Positions 26,857-37,925 of a DNA stretch of 64,000 nt are shown in pieces. The stretch comes from Lysinibacillus sphaericus (lineage in GTDB: Bacteria; Bacillota; Bacilli; Bacillales_A; Planococcaceae), in NCBI RefSeq assembly GCF_001629735.1, contig NZ_CP015224.1, positions 4,402,001 to 4,466,000 on the forward strand. The letters run 5' to 3'. The position numbers and the translations under genes are program-made. Numbering within the stretch: position 1 is the stretch's first letter; each line of letters starts with the position of its first letter. The notes beneath the pieces are model-generated. The model saw only the letters and a list, made by a program, of their open reading frames with translations, was not told the DNA's origin and ran no database searches.

Positions 26857-29800
26857 TTGGTAAGGAAAATTTTTATTCAAATGATTGTTTTGGCAATTTT
26901 TATTGCATTTATTCCTTTTGGGAATTTTGCAAGTAATGCAAGTGCTGCTGAAATACAGTCAGACAAAAATGAACAAAAAGGAAAAAGAAAAGGTAAAGAA
27001 AAAATTGAAGTGGTTGGGGAGCGTACGGAAACCTCTAAAACGTATAACAATTTAGATGGAACCTTTACAACAGAAATTTATGAGGCACCTATTCATTTTA
27101 AAGATGATAAAGGTAGCTGGAAAGATATTGATAACAATCTTCAAAAGCATAAGAACAATGGCAAAGGTCAATATAAAAATATAGCCAATAACTTTGCTGT
27201 AACTTTTGATGAAAAAAATTGATGATGAAACGAATAATGTACAAGTGACAGAAGATCATTATAATCTGGATATTGGTCTAAAGGAAATTGATCAAACAGG
27301 TGAAGTAACCCCTGCAAAAGAGGTGGTTGGGGTTGCAACAGATAATCAAATTCAGTATGAGAATGTATTTGATAATATCTCAACTATATATTCTGTTGGA
27401 GAAAACTTCGTAAAAGAAGATATTACGATTAACCAAAAACCTGAAAAGGGGTTACCGCAAACCTTTTCATATCAGCTATCTCTTGAAAATTTATCCTATG
27501 AACAGATTAATAATCAAATTTATTTGAAGGACGCTTCTACTGGTGAAATGAAATATGTTATAGAAGCCCCATTTATGTACGATGCCTATAAACCTGCAGG
27601 CTATCAATCTATTGATAGTGTTAATTCCATTCCAGAGGAAGCGAAGTCCTATGATATAACCCTCAAAACACGTAAGGAAAACAATACATTATGGATTGAT
27701 TTAATACCTGATGCAGCGTGGTTACAGGATAAAGAACGCCAATATCCAATTGTTATTGATCCTACAATTGTCCGTATCCAAGGAAATTCTAAAATGGAAG
27801 ATACAACAATTCGCAAAAAGTTCCCAACGCAAACTGGAGGAAATGACACAGAGTTAGGTGCAGGTACAGCGACAGACGGGAATATTGTACGCAGTTTATT
27901 GAAGTTTGATGTGACACCTATTCCCGAAAAAAGCGTTATTATGTCTGCAGATGTAAGTCTTTATCTATCTTCAACAAATGATTCAAGCCCTATTAATCTA
28001 AGTATGCACGCCATGAAACGATCATGGGATGAAAATACGGCAACATGGAATAACTACGGAACAGCAGGTGGCTGGACAACAGCTGGAGGGGATTTTAATA
28101 CGACGGCTCTTTCGACTGTCACAGGTGTTTCTTCTGTACCAAGTAATGTAGAAGATGGAATTCAACGATGGTCTATTCCAACGACTATGGTGAGTGGTTG
28201 GCTTACTAATCCAAATACAAATCTAGGTTTATTATTAAAAAGTACAACAGAAGGAACATTGATTTATAAAAAATTCATTAGTAGTGAAAATACGACAAAC
28301 CCACTTGCTTATAAACCGAAACTCGTTGTGACTTATAAAACTCCAAACCGTTTAGGATTGGAAGACTATTGGGATTATGCATCATATGATATTTCAAACG
28401 GAGTTAACTATGTAAATTTAGGGACAAATAATAATGTTCTCCAATATACTGATTTCAGCTTGTTCAACTATGCAGGCTTTGGTCTAGATTTCACTAGAAC
28501 GTATAATAGTAAGGATTTTGAAAAATCTCCATTTGGCTATGGTTGGAGTTTTACAGGTTCAGAGAAATTATTTTATAATGATAAATATTTTAATGTCGAA
28601 TATAAAGATGCAGATGGTACGGTTATGTTTACTCATGGGATGGAGATAAGTATATTGCACCAGCAGGTAATTATGATAGTTTAGTTATGGCGGATAAGTA
28701 CACTTTTAAACTGACTAGCAAAACTGGTATCACAACAACATTTAAAGTTAGAGAAAGCACTAGTGATACAGATATTGAAGTAGCATATATTACAGAGCAA
28801 AAAGATTTAAATAGCAATACAATAACATATGCATACAATACATTAAATCAGCTTACTTCCATCACTACTAATTTAGGTACGAAATTGCTATTTAAGTATG
28901 AGGGTGGAGTTATTACGAATGCGAAATACAATGATCGGGATATAACGTATAAGTATACTGATGGTTACTTAACAAGGGTATTGGTTAAGAAAGATGACGA
29001 AACATCAACACCTACTTCGTTCTACTACACGACTAATGGACAGCTAATAAAAATCATAGATAGTAATGGGAAAACGATGCTTTATGGATATAATAGTGAT
29101 ATGGATTTAGTTTCTGTAACAGAACCATCTTTAGATGGACAAGTAGCTTCTATAACCAATTACTCTTTAGACCGAACAAACAATATTGTATCGGTCACTA
29201 GCCCAGAAGGTACAGTTACACGCTATGGTTTAAATGACAATTTTAGTGTGACTAAATTATTTGATCCTTCTGGTGATACAATAACCTATACACTAGATGG
29301 GAACTATAATGTTCTTTCTCAAAAGGTAGTCTATACAGATGGAGCTACGTACACCAAAGACTATATCTATGATACAAAAGGGAATATGTTAAGCACTACC
29401 GATTCAAAAGGTGTGACAGAATCCTACACGTATAATGCATATAGCAATTTCTTAACACTAACAGATGCCAATGGGCAAACGAACACAAACACGTATTATG
29501 ATAAAGGTAATCTGAAGACATCGACAACACCTAAAGGGGAAACAACAACCTATACGTATAACGACTATGGGGATATGACACAGGTAGAGTATCCAGATGG
29601 GAAAATCGAAACATTTAACACAAATTATGAAAATAATCAAAAAACAACGACTTACCGGGATGATCAACTAAAAGTAACGACTATTACTACAACAGATTTT
29701 CACGGTAATATCCTCTCATATCAAGATGGTAAAGGGGAAATCACGAAGTATCGTTATAATTTAAAAAATGAATTAGTAGAAGTACAGGATGCAGCAAATA

Positions 29801-31674
29801 AAACAACAACTTATACGTATGATGCCAACAGTAATTTAACATCTGTGACAAATGATGCTGGTAAAAAAACATCTTTCAAATATAATGCGCAAAATGCCAT
29901 AGAAAAAGAAACAAATGCCGAAGAAAAAGTAACAACCTATAAGTATAATGCTGATGGTAAATTAAATGAGGTTGTCAATGCAACTGGTGATAAAATCGCC
30001 TATTCAACGTCAACTGATACAAATACACAGATAGTGAAAATTAACGGTGTTAATCAGTATTTAACACAGGCAGATGGTTTATCTACAACTGCGACAAATC
30101 ATACACTAAACAATCAGAAAGTTACGTATACAAAATCTGAAAACGAACTATTACAAACAGTTGACATTAGTTCACCTGTGAATCGTTCAATTATCTATAC
30201 TTATAAAAATGAAGAAGACTTAGCAAGTATTCAATATGGTACGGATACTATTTCTTTCACATATGATGCTAATGGTCAAACAACGGCTTTAAAATTAAAT
30301 GGAGAATCCATAGCAGGCCTTACATGGAATAAAAATGGATCATTAGAGAGTAAGACTTTTCAAAATGATGCATCAATTTTGAATAAGTATTATGCCGGAC
30401 AGTTACAAACCGAAACTTTGAAAACAAATAGTTCAACAACTTGGCGTACAAATGAGTATGAGTATGATAATAATCAGCAAATTTCCAAAGTAACGAATGA
30501 TGATGGTTCAGTCACTTACACTTACGATGTTTTAAACCAGCTAGTCGAAGAACAATACAGTAATGGTTTAACCATTTCATACACATACGATACAGTAGGA
30601 AATCGTAATTCTAAAACGACTTTGCAAAATGGTAGTACAACTACAACCAACTATGGTTATAATGATGCGAATCAAATGAAGGCTGTTGGTGGGAAAGCTT
30701 ACACTGTAAGTCCAAATGGAAATGTGACAAATGATGGTGTTTTCCAATATGTTTGGAATGCATTTGATCAATTAACAGAAGTCAAGTCCCTAACAGATGC
30801 AACAGTTGCATCTTATCGTTATGATGAAAATGGACGTCGTGTATATAGTAAAGACAATAATGGTGAAACATATTATCGATATAATGGTCTGTCGAACCAA
30901 GTGTTGTTTGAGGAAGATGCGAGTGGTGCGATTACTAAAGCTTACACATATGACGCAAGTGGTCATCCATTAACAATGACAAATCAAGGTTCAACGTATT
31001 ACTATTTAACTAACTATCGTGGGGATGTACTAGCCCTAACGAATACAAATGGTGACATTGTAGCGCAATACACTTATGACGCATGGGGCAATATTTTGAG
31101 TCAAAGTGGTACAATGGCAGCTATAAACCCTTATAGATATGCTGGTTATCGTTATGATGAAAAAACAAAATTATACTATTTAATGGCACGTTACTATAAC
31201 CCAGATACAGGTGTGTTCTTATCTCGTGATCCAGTTCGCGGGGATACAATGACCCCAATATCATTTAATGGCTATAGCTATACTAATAATAATCCTGTTA
31301 TGAATGTTGACCCTAGTGGTAAATTTATACAATTTGTGTATATTGCTGAATATATATATATTGGCTATAGAACATATAAAACATATAAGAAAATAAAAGT
31401 ACTTGTAAAAAGTGGTTTGAAATTTGCAGAAACGCCAGCTAAACATATGGCGAATCCAGCTAGACAAGTACCTGCATCATTGTTAAAACAAGCCCTCAAA
31501 GGAAAACCATATCCGGATCCACGAGGCTCTTCCGCTAATATGTACTATACTACTATATATATAAATGGGAAAAAGTATAATTTAGAAGTGTTATATGATA
31601 AAAAAACACAGACAATATTTCATTTTGAATATGCACGTAAAGCAATGGGACCATTGAAAAAAATTCCTAAATAG
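26857..31674 (+). pseudogene. RHS/WapA-like polymorphic toxin, copy 2 (two frameshifts)
   Basis: Same layout as copy 1: TTG start at 26857 after AGGAGGG, signal peptide, DNRLRE domain, RHS repeats. An extra A in an A7 run near 27216 (six A in copy 1) causes the first frameshift. A one-base loss near 28628 causes the second. The remaining pieces are open at 27206-28684 and 28687-31674. The last piece (995 codons) contains the RHS core and a tip different from copy 1: after NPVMNVDPSG come KFIQFVYIAEYIYIGYRTY and the terminal region DPRGSSANMYYTTIYINGKK. The tip is compact and basic, as in small RNase-type toxins, but no family is certain. Full-length secreted toxin cannot be made unless frameshifts are bypassed. 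Confidence 0.88.
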
Positions 31675-31686
31675 AGGTGGTAGTAC

Positions 31687-32055
31687 ATGAGGATTTTCCC
31701 TGATGAAATAGAATTATTATCATTATTTGAGACTAATCCAGATTTTTTAGATACTATGGAAATACCCTTTTATTACAACGAAATGGTATATAGATTTAGT
31801 AATAAAGAAGAAGAATTTGAAATTAATTTAGCTCCTTCAGTTGGAGAACTTAGCATAAAAGTTTTTCAAAAGGAAACATGTAATCTATTATTTAAGCTAT
31901 TGCTAATAAGTGTAAGTAAATTTGAAATTAAAGAAGATACTAAAGAAAAAAACTGTATACAATTAGTGCTTGATCATGAAGAAATATTGCAAATCTACGA
32001 GATCAGTTTTAAACCTAAGTTTTCTTTAATACTTACCGAAGAGTTTGATCGTTAA
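31687..32055 (+). CDS. Acidic protein, putative immunity for RHS copy 2
   Basis: 122 residues, acidic, no membrane segment, beginning 12 bases after the toxin stop with GAGGTGG before the ATG. An acidic soluble immunity protein fits the basic toxin tip it follows. The open frame is intact although the toxin gene is frameshifted, suggesting that protection is still selected. Family not recognised. Confidence 0.7.
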   Translation: MRIFPDEIELLSLFETNPDFLDTMEIPFYYNEMVYRFSNKEEEFEINLAPSVGELSIKVFQKETCNLLFKLLLISVSKFEIKEDTKEKNCIQLVLDHEEILQIYEISFKPKFSLILTEEFDR

Positions 32056-32173
32056 ATCTAAAAGTGGTTCCTATTTTGTTACATGTTAATATTTCAATTA
32101 ACATGAATAAGACTGATAGAAAAGAGGGGAATATCCTAATAATGGACATTAAAATAAGAAATAAACATTATAT

Positions 32174-32359
32174 ATGAAAATTTTAAACTATCTAGTAAAA
32201 AGATTCTGTTTATTTATTTTTAGAGCGATTCTATTTATAATAGGCTTAGGGGTAATTGGAATAGCATTCGGACCTCCCAAACATTATCTAATTCCTACTA
32301 TTTCGTTGCTTATTATTTATTTGTTCAATGAAGTATATTCTTACAAAAACAAAGAATAA
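32174..32359 (+). CDS. Small membrane protein, possible orphan immunity
   Basis: 61 residues with two membrane segments (about 12-31 and 38-54). No clear ribosome site. It follows a short sequence (ATATCCTAATAATGGA, 32130) repeated at 43430 beside another RHS tip fragment, so it probably belonged to a lost tip/immunity pair. Confidence 0.45.
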   Translation: MKILNYLVKRFCLFIFRAILFIIGLGVIGIAFGPPKHYLIPTISLLIIYLFNEVYSYKNKE

Positions 32360-32403
32360 ACATAGTACTATAAAGTATTAAAATTTGATCAAAATAATCC
32401 ACT

Positions 32404-32555
32404 TGTGAAGTGACCCCTAAAAGTTAGACACGGTTATTTTATTAGGCAGCGGTTTGGGCTTGAGTTCGATATTGTATGAAGGCACTGAAAAACTTGATCT
32501 GGTTCCACTTAGCGAGGTATTCTACGATTCATTCGTCGAATACCTCGCCTTTTTA
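32404..32555 (-). mobile_element. Solo IS3 end remnant with hairpin
   Basis: TGAAGTGACCCCTAAAAGTT at about 32405 is the same terminal repeat as at 12761 and continues for about 60 bases of similar 3'-end sequence; the rest of the IS is gone. A strong hairpin follows (GCGAGGTATTC / GAATACCTCGC, 32511-32549, then TTTTT), an effective terminator. Confidence 0.75.
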
Positions 32556-32722
32556 ATTTATAATTGAGAGACTAAATGCAGGTGGTGTTCCCAATGATTT
32601 CGAACCAAGAGACTTTCAACTTAAGTCCATATATGGTCATTTACGATATTGTCGTTGTAGCTTTGAAATAAAGTTGCGATGTTTGTAAAAATGTTGCGAA
32701 GCTTTACCCCTTTGGTTATTAT

Positions 32723-33084
32723 TTAGCCAAAGGAGTGTTTTTTATGTCTAAAAGAACTAGAACATCTAAAGTTGAAAAGTGGATTAAAGAAGGTCGTGGC
32801 TCGGGAATTGGTGACGATTATAAACCGTGGTTAAATATTCAAGATGTTTCCTCACTGGGAAGATCCACTTGTTTAAAAGGTATTAAAACGAAAAGGCAGC
32901 ATGAATTTCTATCAGGTTTGGAACGAAACTACTTTAATTTAACTGAATATTCTGATTCAATAGTCGATATTCGTGAACAATTTCCTTATTGCCATTAGAA
33001 GAAACAATTGTAATTGCAGATGAATTAGGCCTTAAACATCCTACAGACCCTAAAACGAATGAGCCAGTTGTAATGACAACGGAT
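32723..33084 (+). pseudogene. TnsA-like endonuclease fragment (Tn7-like transposon)
   Basis: From ATG 32744 (MSKRTRTSKVEKWIKEGRG; AGGAG upstream) the frame reads DDYKPWLNIQDV, SSLGRSTCLKGIKTKRQHEF and DSIVDIREQFP, the N-terminal pattern of TnsA/TnsA-like endonucleases. A frameshift at about 32989 breaks the frame, which continues in another phase as PLEETIVIADELGLKHPTDP and MTTD until about 33084. There an RHS sequence begins abruptly. The catalytic C-terminal part is missing. Together with Tn7-type end repeats elsewhere in the window it marks a former Tn7-like element. Confidence 0.75.
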
Positions 33085-33755
33085 AGATGAAAGTGGGACA
33101 ATTGTCGCTGAGTACACATATGATGCATGGGGCAATATTTTACCGCAAAAAGGTTTAGATAATATAGCTGAAGTAAATCTATCAGAGGAAAATCCCTACC
33201 GTTACGCAGGTTATCGCTATGACGATGAAACGAAGCTATATTATTTAATGGCTCGTTATTATAACCCTGATATGGGTGTATGGGTGTGGGGTGTGTTTAT
33301 GTCAATAGATCCTGTACGTGGTGATACCATGAATCCTATTACGATGAATGGGTATAATTATGCCAATGATAATCCGGTGATAAATGTGGATTCGGATGGG
33401 GAGTTTGCACGATTCATTCCTGTAGCCATAGGGGTTTATAGAGTAGTTAAAATTTTATTTGATTTATATAAATACCTGAAAAATATGAGATATTTATCTA
33501 AATATGTGAACGTAACCAAAAGCGGAAGTAGATTTGTAAGTATAACTACCAATTTAACAAGGAAACAATTTAAAAAAGAAACTTAGTAAATGATGGTTGG
33601 AAAAAACTATATCAAAAGATGGGCGAACTACTATATTTACTAAATATGGGAATAAGTACGCTGTAAGAGATAATGCAAAGAGTACAGGAGGACCAACGGC
33701 TGACTTCACACCTAAAGGTGGAAAAATGACCTTGAAAATAAGATTAAAAAAGTAG
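33085..33755 (+). pseudogene. Orphan RHS core end plus degenerate toxin tip
   Basis: Begins in the RHS core (GTIVAEYTYDAWGNIL), contains the closing core motifs (YRYAGYRYDDETKLYYLMAR, NPVINVDSDGE; note DSDG instead of DPDG) and a tip. An insertion of VWVWG disturbs the conserved GVFMSIDPVRGD. After 33584 at least two frameshifts are needed to read VNDGWKK, then TISKDGRTTIFTKYGNKYA and GGPTADFTPKGGKMT to the stop at 33755. The tip looks like a small basic nuclease-type domain. No promoter or N-terminus: an inactive displaced cassette. Confidence 0.75.
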
Positions 33756-33763
33756 GTTAAAAT

Positions 33764-34378
33764 ATGTTAATAAGTGACTTATTTATTCATAACAAAAATG
33801 ACTTTAATGAAATTTTAAATTTTATGAAAAAAATATTCAAACTAAACAAAAGTTTACCTGAAAATATTTTCTCTTCACAGTTTACGAATTTTAAATTTAA
33901 TGAATTTGACTGGCTAATGTACGATGAATTTTGGGACTTTATAAAAACATTAAATAATATAACGGGTGACGATTCTATTATCATTTCTGTAATTGACCCA
34001 GATCCAATTAAATATCATTTCAAACATTTTAATTTTTTTAATACTGTTAAAATACCGAAAGAATTTTCTGCTGAGGATTATCACAATGTACTTGAATTCC
34101 ATTTACCAGATAGTGAAGCAGATGCTATAATATATATTTCTAATGTCATTGTTATTTTCCCTATTTCAAAAAAATGGGCTATATGGGCTGATAGAAGCTA
34201 TGGTATTATGGTACTTGGTTTTAACTTCAATGAAATAGACAAGTATTCTAAAAATCTTTTTGAAGAATGGGTTTCTACTGTAGATATTGATACTATTACA
34301 GATTGGGTAAGTTATAATTTCGAAAATGAGAATGAAATGAAAAACTTTATCAATACTTTATACTTCAATTATAAATAA
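33764..34378 (+). CDS. Acidic protein, putative immunity for the orphan tip
   Basis: 204 residues, acidic and aromatic (FNEFDWLMYDEFWDF). Intact, starting 8 bases after the degenerate toxin tip. No membrane segment. Probably the immunity protein of that tip, kept after the toxin decayed. A terminator follows (GAGTAACAC/GTGTTACTC, TTTTTT, 34426-34463). Confidence 0.65.
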   Translation: MLISDLFIHNKNDFNEILNFMKKIFKLNKSLPENIFSSQFTNFKFNEFDWLMYDEFWDFIKTLNNITGDDSIIISVIDPDPIKYHFKHFNFFNTVKIPKEFSAEDYHNVLEFHLPDSEADAIIYISNVIVIFPISKKWAIWADRSYGIMVLGFNFNEIDKYSKNLFEEWVSTVDIDTITDWVSYNFENENEMKNFINTLYFNYK

Positions 34379-34425
34379 TAACATTCAATCTAATAAAGAA
34401 GTGTATAATACTTTATTGATGAAAC

Positions 34426-34463
34426 GAGTAACACAGAGGATATCTTTCGTGTTACTCTTTTTT
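34426..34463 (+). terminator. Intrinsic terminator
   Basis: GAGTAACAC (34426-34434) pairs with GTGTTACTC (34449-34457), followed by TTTTTT, 48 bases after the immunity gene stop. Confidence 0.85.
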
Positions 34464-34499
34464 AACTTTCCATTTATCTTTTAAACTTCAAATGTAAAA

Positions 34500-34650
34500 T
34501 GTGTTCAAAAGTTCGTGTCCATATACAACAACTTTTATTTATGTACATGGACAAGAAGCTACGGACACTCGAAAAGTCATTAAATAAACAATCTTTTAGA
34601 ATACGTCTGTACATTCATATCCAAAGTGTCTGCAATTACTTGACCATACA
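34500..34650. repeat. Tn7-like end-repeat array, copy A
   Basis: Contains several degenerate copies of a motif of the form GACATTCWTGTCC in both orientations: GTTCGTGTCC (34511), GTACATGGACAAGAAG (34542), GTCTGTACATTCATATCC (34604). The last 44 bases (34604-34647) match 63783-63826 closely. Such arrays are typical of TnsB-binding ends of Tn7-like transposons. A TnsA fragment lies 1.4 kb upstream. Confidence 0.55.
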
Positions 34651-34669
34651 CAATTAAAAAGGGGGGTAC

Positions 34670-35283
34670 ATACATAAAAGACTTAGCAAGTATTCAATAC
34701 GGTACAGATACTATTGAGTATGAAACAGATGAGAACGGTCAAACAACTGAACTCTCACTTAATGGACAACCAGCAGCGAACTTCACATGGAATGAAAATA
34801 GCTTTTTGGAGAGCACGACTTTTAAAAATGGTGCAAGTATCCAAATACGTATAATGCTAATCAATTACAAACAGAAACATTGAAAACAAATAGTGCAACA
34901 ACATGACGTACAAATGAATATGAGTTTGATAAAAATCAGCAAATTATCAAAGTAACGACTGATGATGGTACAGTCACTTACACGTACGATACTTTAGACC
35001 AGCTAGTCAAAGAACAATACAATGGTTTAACCATTTCTTACACATATGATGAAGTAGGAAATCGCACATCTAAAACGACTGTTCAAAACGGTAGTATCAT
35101 AACTACAGATTATAGTTATAATGATGCGAATCATATGAAATCTGCTGGTGGGAAAACTTACACTGTTAGTGCAAATGGAAATGTGACAAATGATGGTGTT
35201 TTCCAATATGTTTGGAATGCATTTGATCAATTAACAGAAGTCAAGTCTCTATCAGGTGTAACAGTTGCATCTTATCGTTATGA
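34670..35283 (+). pseudogene. Internal RHS-repeat fragment
   Basis: Homologous to the last third of the RHS barrel of copies 1 and 2 (reading DLASIQYGTDTIEYETDENG and later TYTVSANGNVTNDGVFQYVW, ATGs absent). Several frameshifts and stops are visible (near 34850 and 34905). It ends abruptly at YRYDG (35283), before the closing core, and fuses to unrelated sequence. Confidence 0.8.
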
Positions 35284-35295
35284 TGGTTACCCTAA

Positions 35296-35385
35296 TGAAA
35301 GCATTTTCGATTTTTATTACAATCGGTGCCATTGTTGTGGTTATTTTAGCTGTAGTTTACGGATGTGATGATTTATGTGATTGAA
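35296..35385 (+). CDS. 29-residue single-pass hydrophobic peptide
   Basis: ATG 35296 gives MKAFSIFITIGAIVVVILAV ending YGCDDLCD: one membrane helix followed by a short tail with two cysteines. It starts just after the truncated RHS fragment and has no clear ribosome site. It could be a remnant of an immunity protein or a small membrane peptide; low confidence that it is expressed. Confidence 0.35.
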
Positions 35386-35495
35386 AGTCTTATCTCAGTA
35401 AGCATAAATCCCAATTAATTGTAGAAAATCGAGCTGGTGAAGAGAAACCAATAAGTACCATTTTAAGGAAAAAGTAAATATTTTCAAAAAAAGTT

Positions 35496-35972
35496 ATGTT
35501 TTATATACTTAGGTGTACTGTTGCTGCTGCTCCTGTACTTGTAACTGGTACTGTAACAGGTGCTGCTGGTGCAACTACAATTACAACTCCTGGTGGCACT
35601 TTACAAATGGCTGCTGCTGTATTACCAGCGAACGTAGCAAATGGTGCTGTAACTTGGTCTGTGAATATACAACTAAAGCTTCTATTGACGCAAAATGGGA
35701 TACTTTACGGTTTTGGTAAATGGTTTAGCTTATATATTCCTACAAGCCTTGCTAAATATTTGAGTAAAGATGGTATTGCTACTGTTAGCTTGTTTGCGCA
35801 GAAAATAAAAAACGCTGTCCCCGCTCTTTCAGGTATCCATGGTTTATTTAAGCTTAAGAATAAAGTAGGTTCAGTCTATAAGATGATGAACGGAAAGATA
35901 ATTAGACCGACTATCGATGAAAAAAGATTGATCAAAACATGCTCTTTAGATTTGTTCTCATATAAAGGTTAA
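35496..35972 (+). pseudogene. Chimeric frame: S-layer Ig-like fragment fused to an unknown tail
   Basis: The first part (about residues 8-57, APVLVTGTVTGAAGATTITT ... PANVANGAVTWSV) has the look of a Big_2 Ig-like domain from a Lysinibacillus surface protein, without start, signal peptide or the rest of the domain. It runs in frame into an unrelated basic tail (about 60-158: FGKWFSLYIPTSLAKYLSKD ... KNKVGSVYKMMNGKIIRPTI). There is no good ribosome site. Most likely a recombination chimera, not a functional gene. The tail resembles the size of a toxin tip but is not recognised. Confidence 0.45.
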
Positions 35973-36643
35973 TATAATCAGCTTTAGTACAAATCTAAAC
36001 TCATCTTCTCATTTGAAGGTAGCTGATTCTATAAATTACTGGCCAAATACCCCGAAATTGATTTTGGAATTGGCCTTATGACGGGGAAATTCTTTATACA
36101 AAGATTGGTGTAAGAGGGGATTCATACAATAAAGGTTTATTTTGGGCTGGTAACGCTGTTAATAAAACTGTTCAGTTAAGTGATAAGCTAAATCACCTAA
36201 TCACATGTAAATTAAACAACTTTATTATCTCTTAGCAAGACCATCTATCAATGGTCATTCACTGACCTTTAAGAATGGAACAATAAATTTCTATATAGTG
36301 AGTTTTGTATTTTAAAAAGGGGTTTATTTACTGTTGAGTAACAGTTAATAAACCTCTTTTTCTATTTTCCAAATGTTTTTAGATCACGACTAAGTTGTGC
36401 GTCACGTTTAAGATGTATATGGGCAAGAACTTTTAGACTTTATATAACAGAGACAAGAACATTTATACATTTAAATTTCTAAATAATTGGCAAAGTAAAT
36501 GTAGATGTTTTACATACTTTTAAGAACTGTTTCTAATAATACAATACTAGCTATAATAGCTAGTAGTATAATAAAAAGAGTTGTCTATTTATAATTAGTA
36601 GGTAACAAGAGTTAAATAAATATTATTGAAGGTAGTTGAGTCA
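35973..36643. other. Degenerate gap with terminator and Tn7-like repeat traces
   Basis: Broken frames only. A terminator hairpin (AAAAAGGGGTTTATT...AATAAACCTCTTTTT) lies at 36314-36362. Motifs related to the Tn7-like end repeats occur at about 36446 and 36453 (GGGCAAGAACTTTT, GACAAGAACATTTATACAT). Confidence 0.5.
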
Positions 36644-36937
36644 ATGGTAAATAATATTCGAATTTATTTATACGGAGTGCTAATTTCATGGATTTTATCC
36701 TTACTAATGTATCAATCAAAAAGTAATTCATCTTTTTATTTGGAAGAAATAATTAGCTTGTTAATTATTGTACCTGTTGTCATTTTAATTTCTAGAGATA
36801 TAAAAATGACAATAGACAACGCTAAATTCAAAAAGGAAGCGATAATATTATTTATTATTGGAATATTGCTTGGCACCTATTCAAGTATTGTAATGTTTGA
36901 ACCTAACTATACTGGATTTGTCAGTTGGTTTAATTAG
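36644..36937 (+). CDS. Membrane protein, possible orphan immunity
   Basis: 97 residues from ATG 36644, chosen because AAGGTAG lies 8 bases upstream. Three predicted membrane helices (about 3-22, 29-48, 67-86). No family recognised. It is isolated among transposon and RHS debris, like other membrane immunity genes of this region. Confidence 0.5.
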   Translation: MVNNIRIYLYGVLISWILSLLMYQSKSNSSFYLEEIISLLIIVPVVILISRDIKMTIDNAKFKKEAIILFIIGILLGTYSSIVMFEPNYTGFVSWFN

Positions 36938-37097
36938 TATTGAACTATGATTAGAATACACTCAATAGATAATAATTGCTTAAGTATTAGTACATTATAA
37001 CAAACTTACATTCATGCGAAGTGTTTGGAAGTCTCCTTTTTCTTTTTAGTAGTGATGAGCCTGAACCTAAATATAAGGGGAATTGTAATCAATATTA

Positions 37098-37610
37098 AGG
37101 GGAAATAAAAAGTAAGTTAGAATACTATATGCATTAAAACGAAAACAGCCTCCTTGAAATGTATGATTTGTTTGAAAAATGGGAAACGTTTTTACTAACC
37201 TTCTCCACTAAAAATGGAGAAAGAAAGTATAAAGCTCAATGGTGCTACCCATTAAACAAGGGAAATTACAACTTGTTTATATATAACTTTTTTCTGTCTT
37301 TAAAGAAAACCGCGCTCAAGAGACTTACCTGGAATAAACTGCTCTCCAATTGTTAGGCACATCTAGAATTGGAGGTCAGTTTTTTTATGATTAAATATAC
37401 TGCAGAAAATAGATTACAACCTGTTGAGCGTTTACTTAAGTTGTAAGGAAAGGGCCTATTATTTAACTAAATCTAAGGGGGCTGATAATAAAGCCATTTC
37501 TGGGTTAAGCAATATGAATACAATGGTATTGAAGCTTTTATTAAGCCATATACAAATTACACAATAGAGTTTAAACTGGATGTACTAAAATTTATGATTG
37601 AAAATGGTAT
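37098..37610 (+). repeat. Direct repeat (copy 1), IS-associated
   Basis: About 500 bases nearly identical to 44099-44580. Both contain a short frame reading MYDLFEKWETFLLTFSTKNG and end inside a decayed IS3 OrfA. Scattered indels between the copies show that neither is under coding constraint. Confidence 0.8.
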
Positions 37611-37925
37611 ATCCTTTGGTTCTGGAGCAACGTATTCACTCGTTTTTTGAGATATTAGAAAAGGCTTTAGAATGCCTGCCAGAAGAGCACCAGCTACTGA
37701 CCCATTCAGATCAAGGTGGGCACTATCAAATGAAAAAATACCGCCATACCCTTCAATCGAGAGGAAGTAAATAAAGTATGTCTCGTAAAGGGAACTGTTA
37801 CGACAATTCCGTCATGGAGAATTTCTTTAGATTTCTTTAGGCATTATGAAATCTGATTTTTATACTTTAAAGGGTTTGAAGGTGTAGAGAATTTAAAACG
37901 GAATTAGACCTTAAAGAAAATTGGG
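37335..37925 (+). pseudogene. Decayed IS3-family (IS150-like) element
   Basis: A left end related to the 14204 terminal repeat (TAAACTGCTCTCCAATTG) is followed by OrfA with a stop after residue 20 or so (MIKYTAENRLQPVERLLKL). A jump then leads to the OrfB C-terminal part (DPFRSRWALSNEK in one phase; LSRKGNCYDNSVMENFF in another). Deletions and frameshifts throughout; inactive. Confidence 0.8.

Noticed and set aside
37098..37356. 65-codon frame MYDLFEKWETF...
   Set aside because: The repeated copy at 44160 has frame-breaking indels at the same places, so no conserved product.
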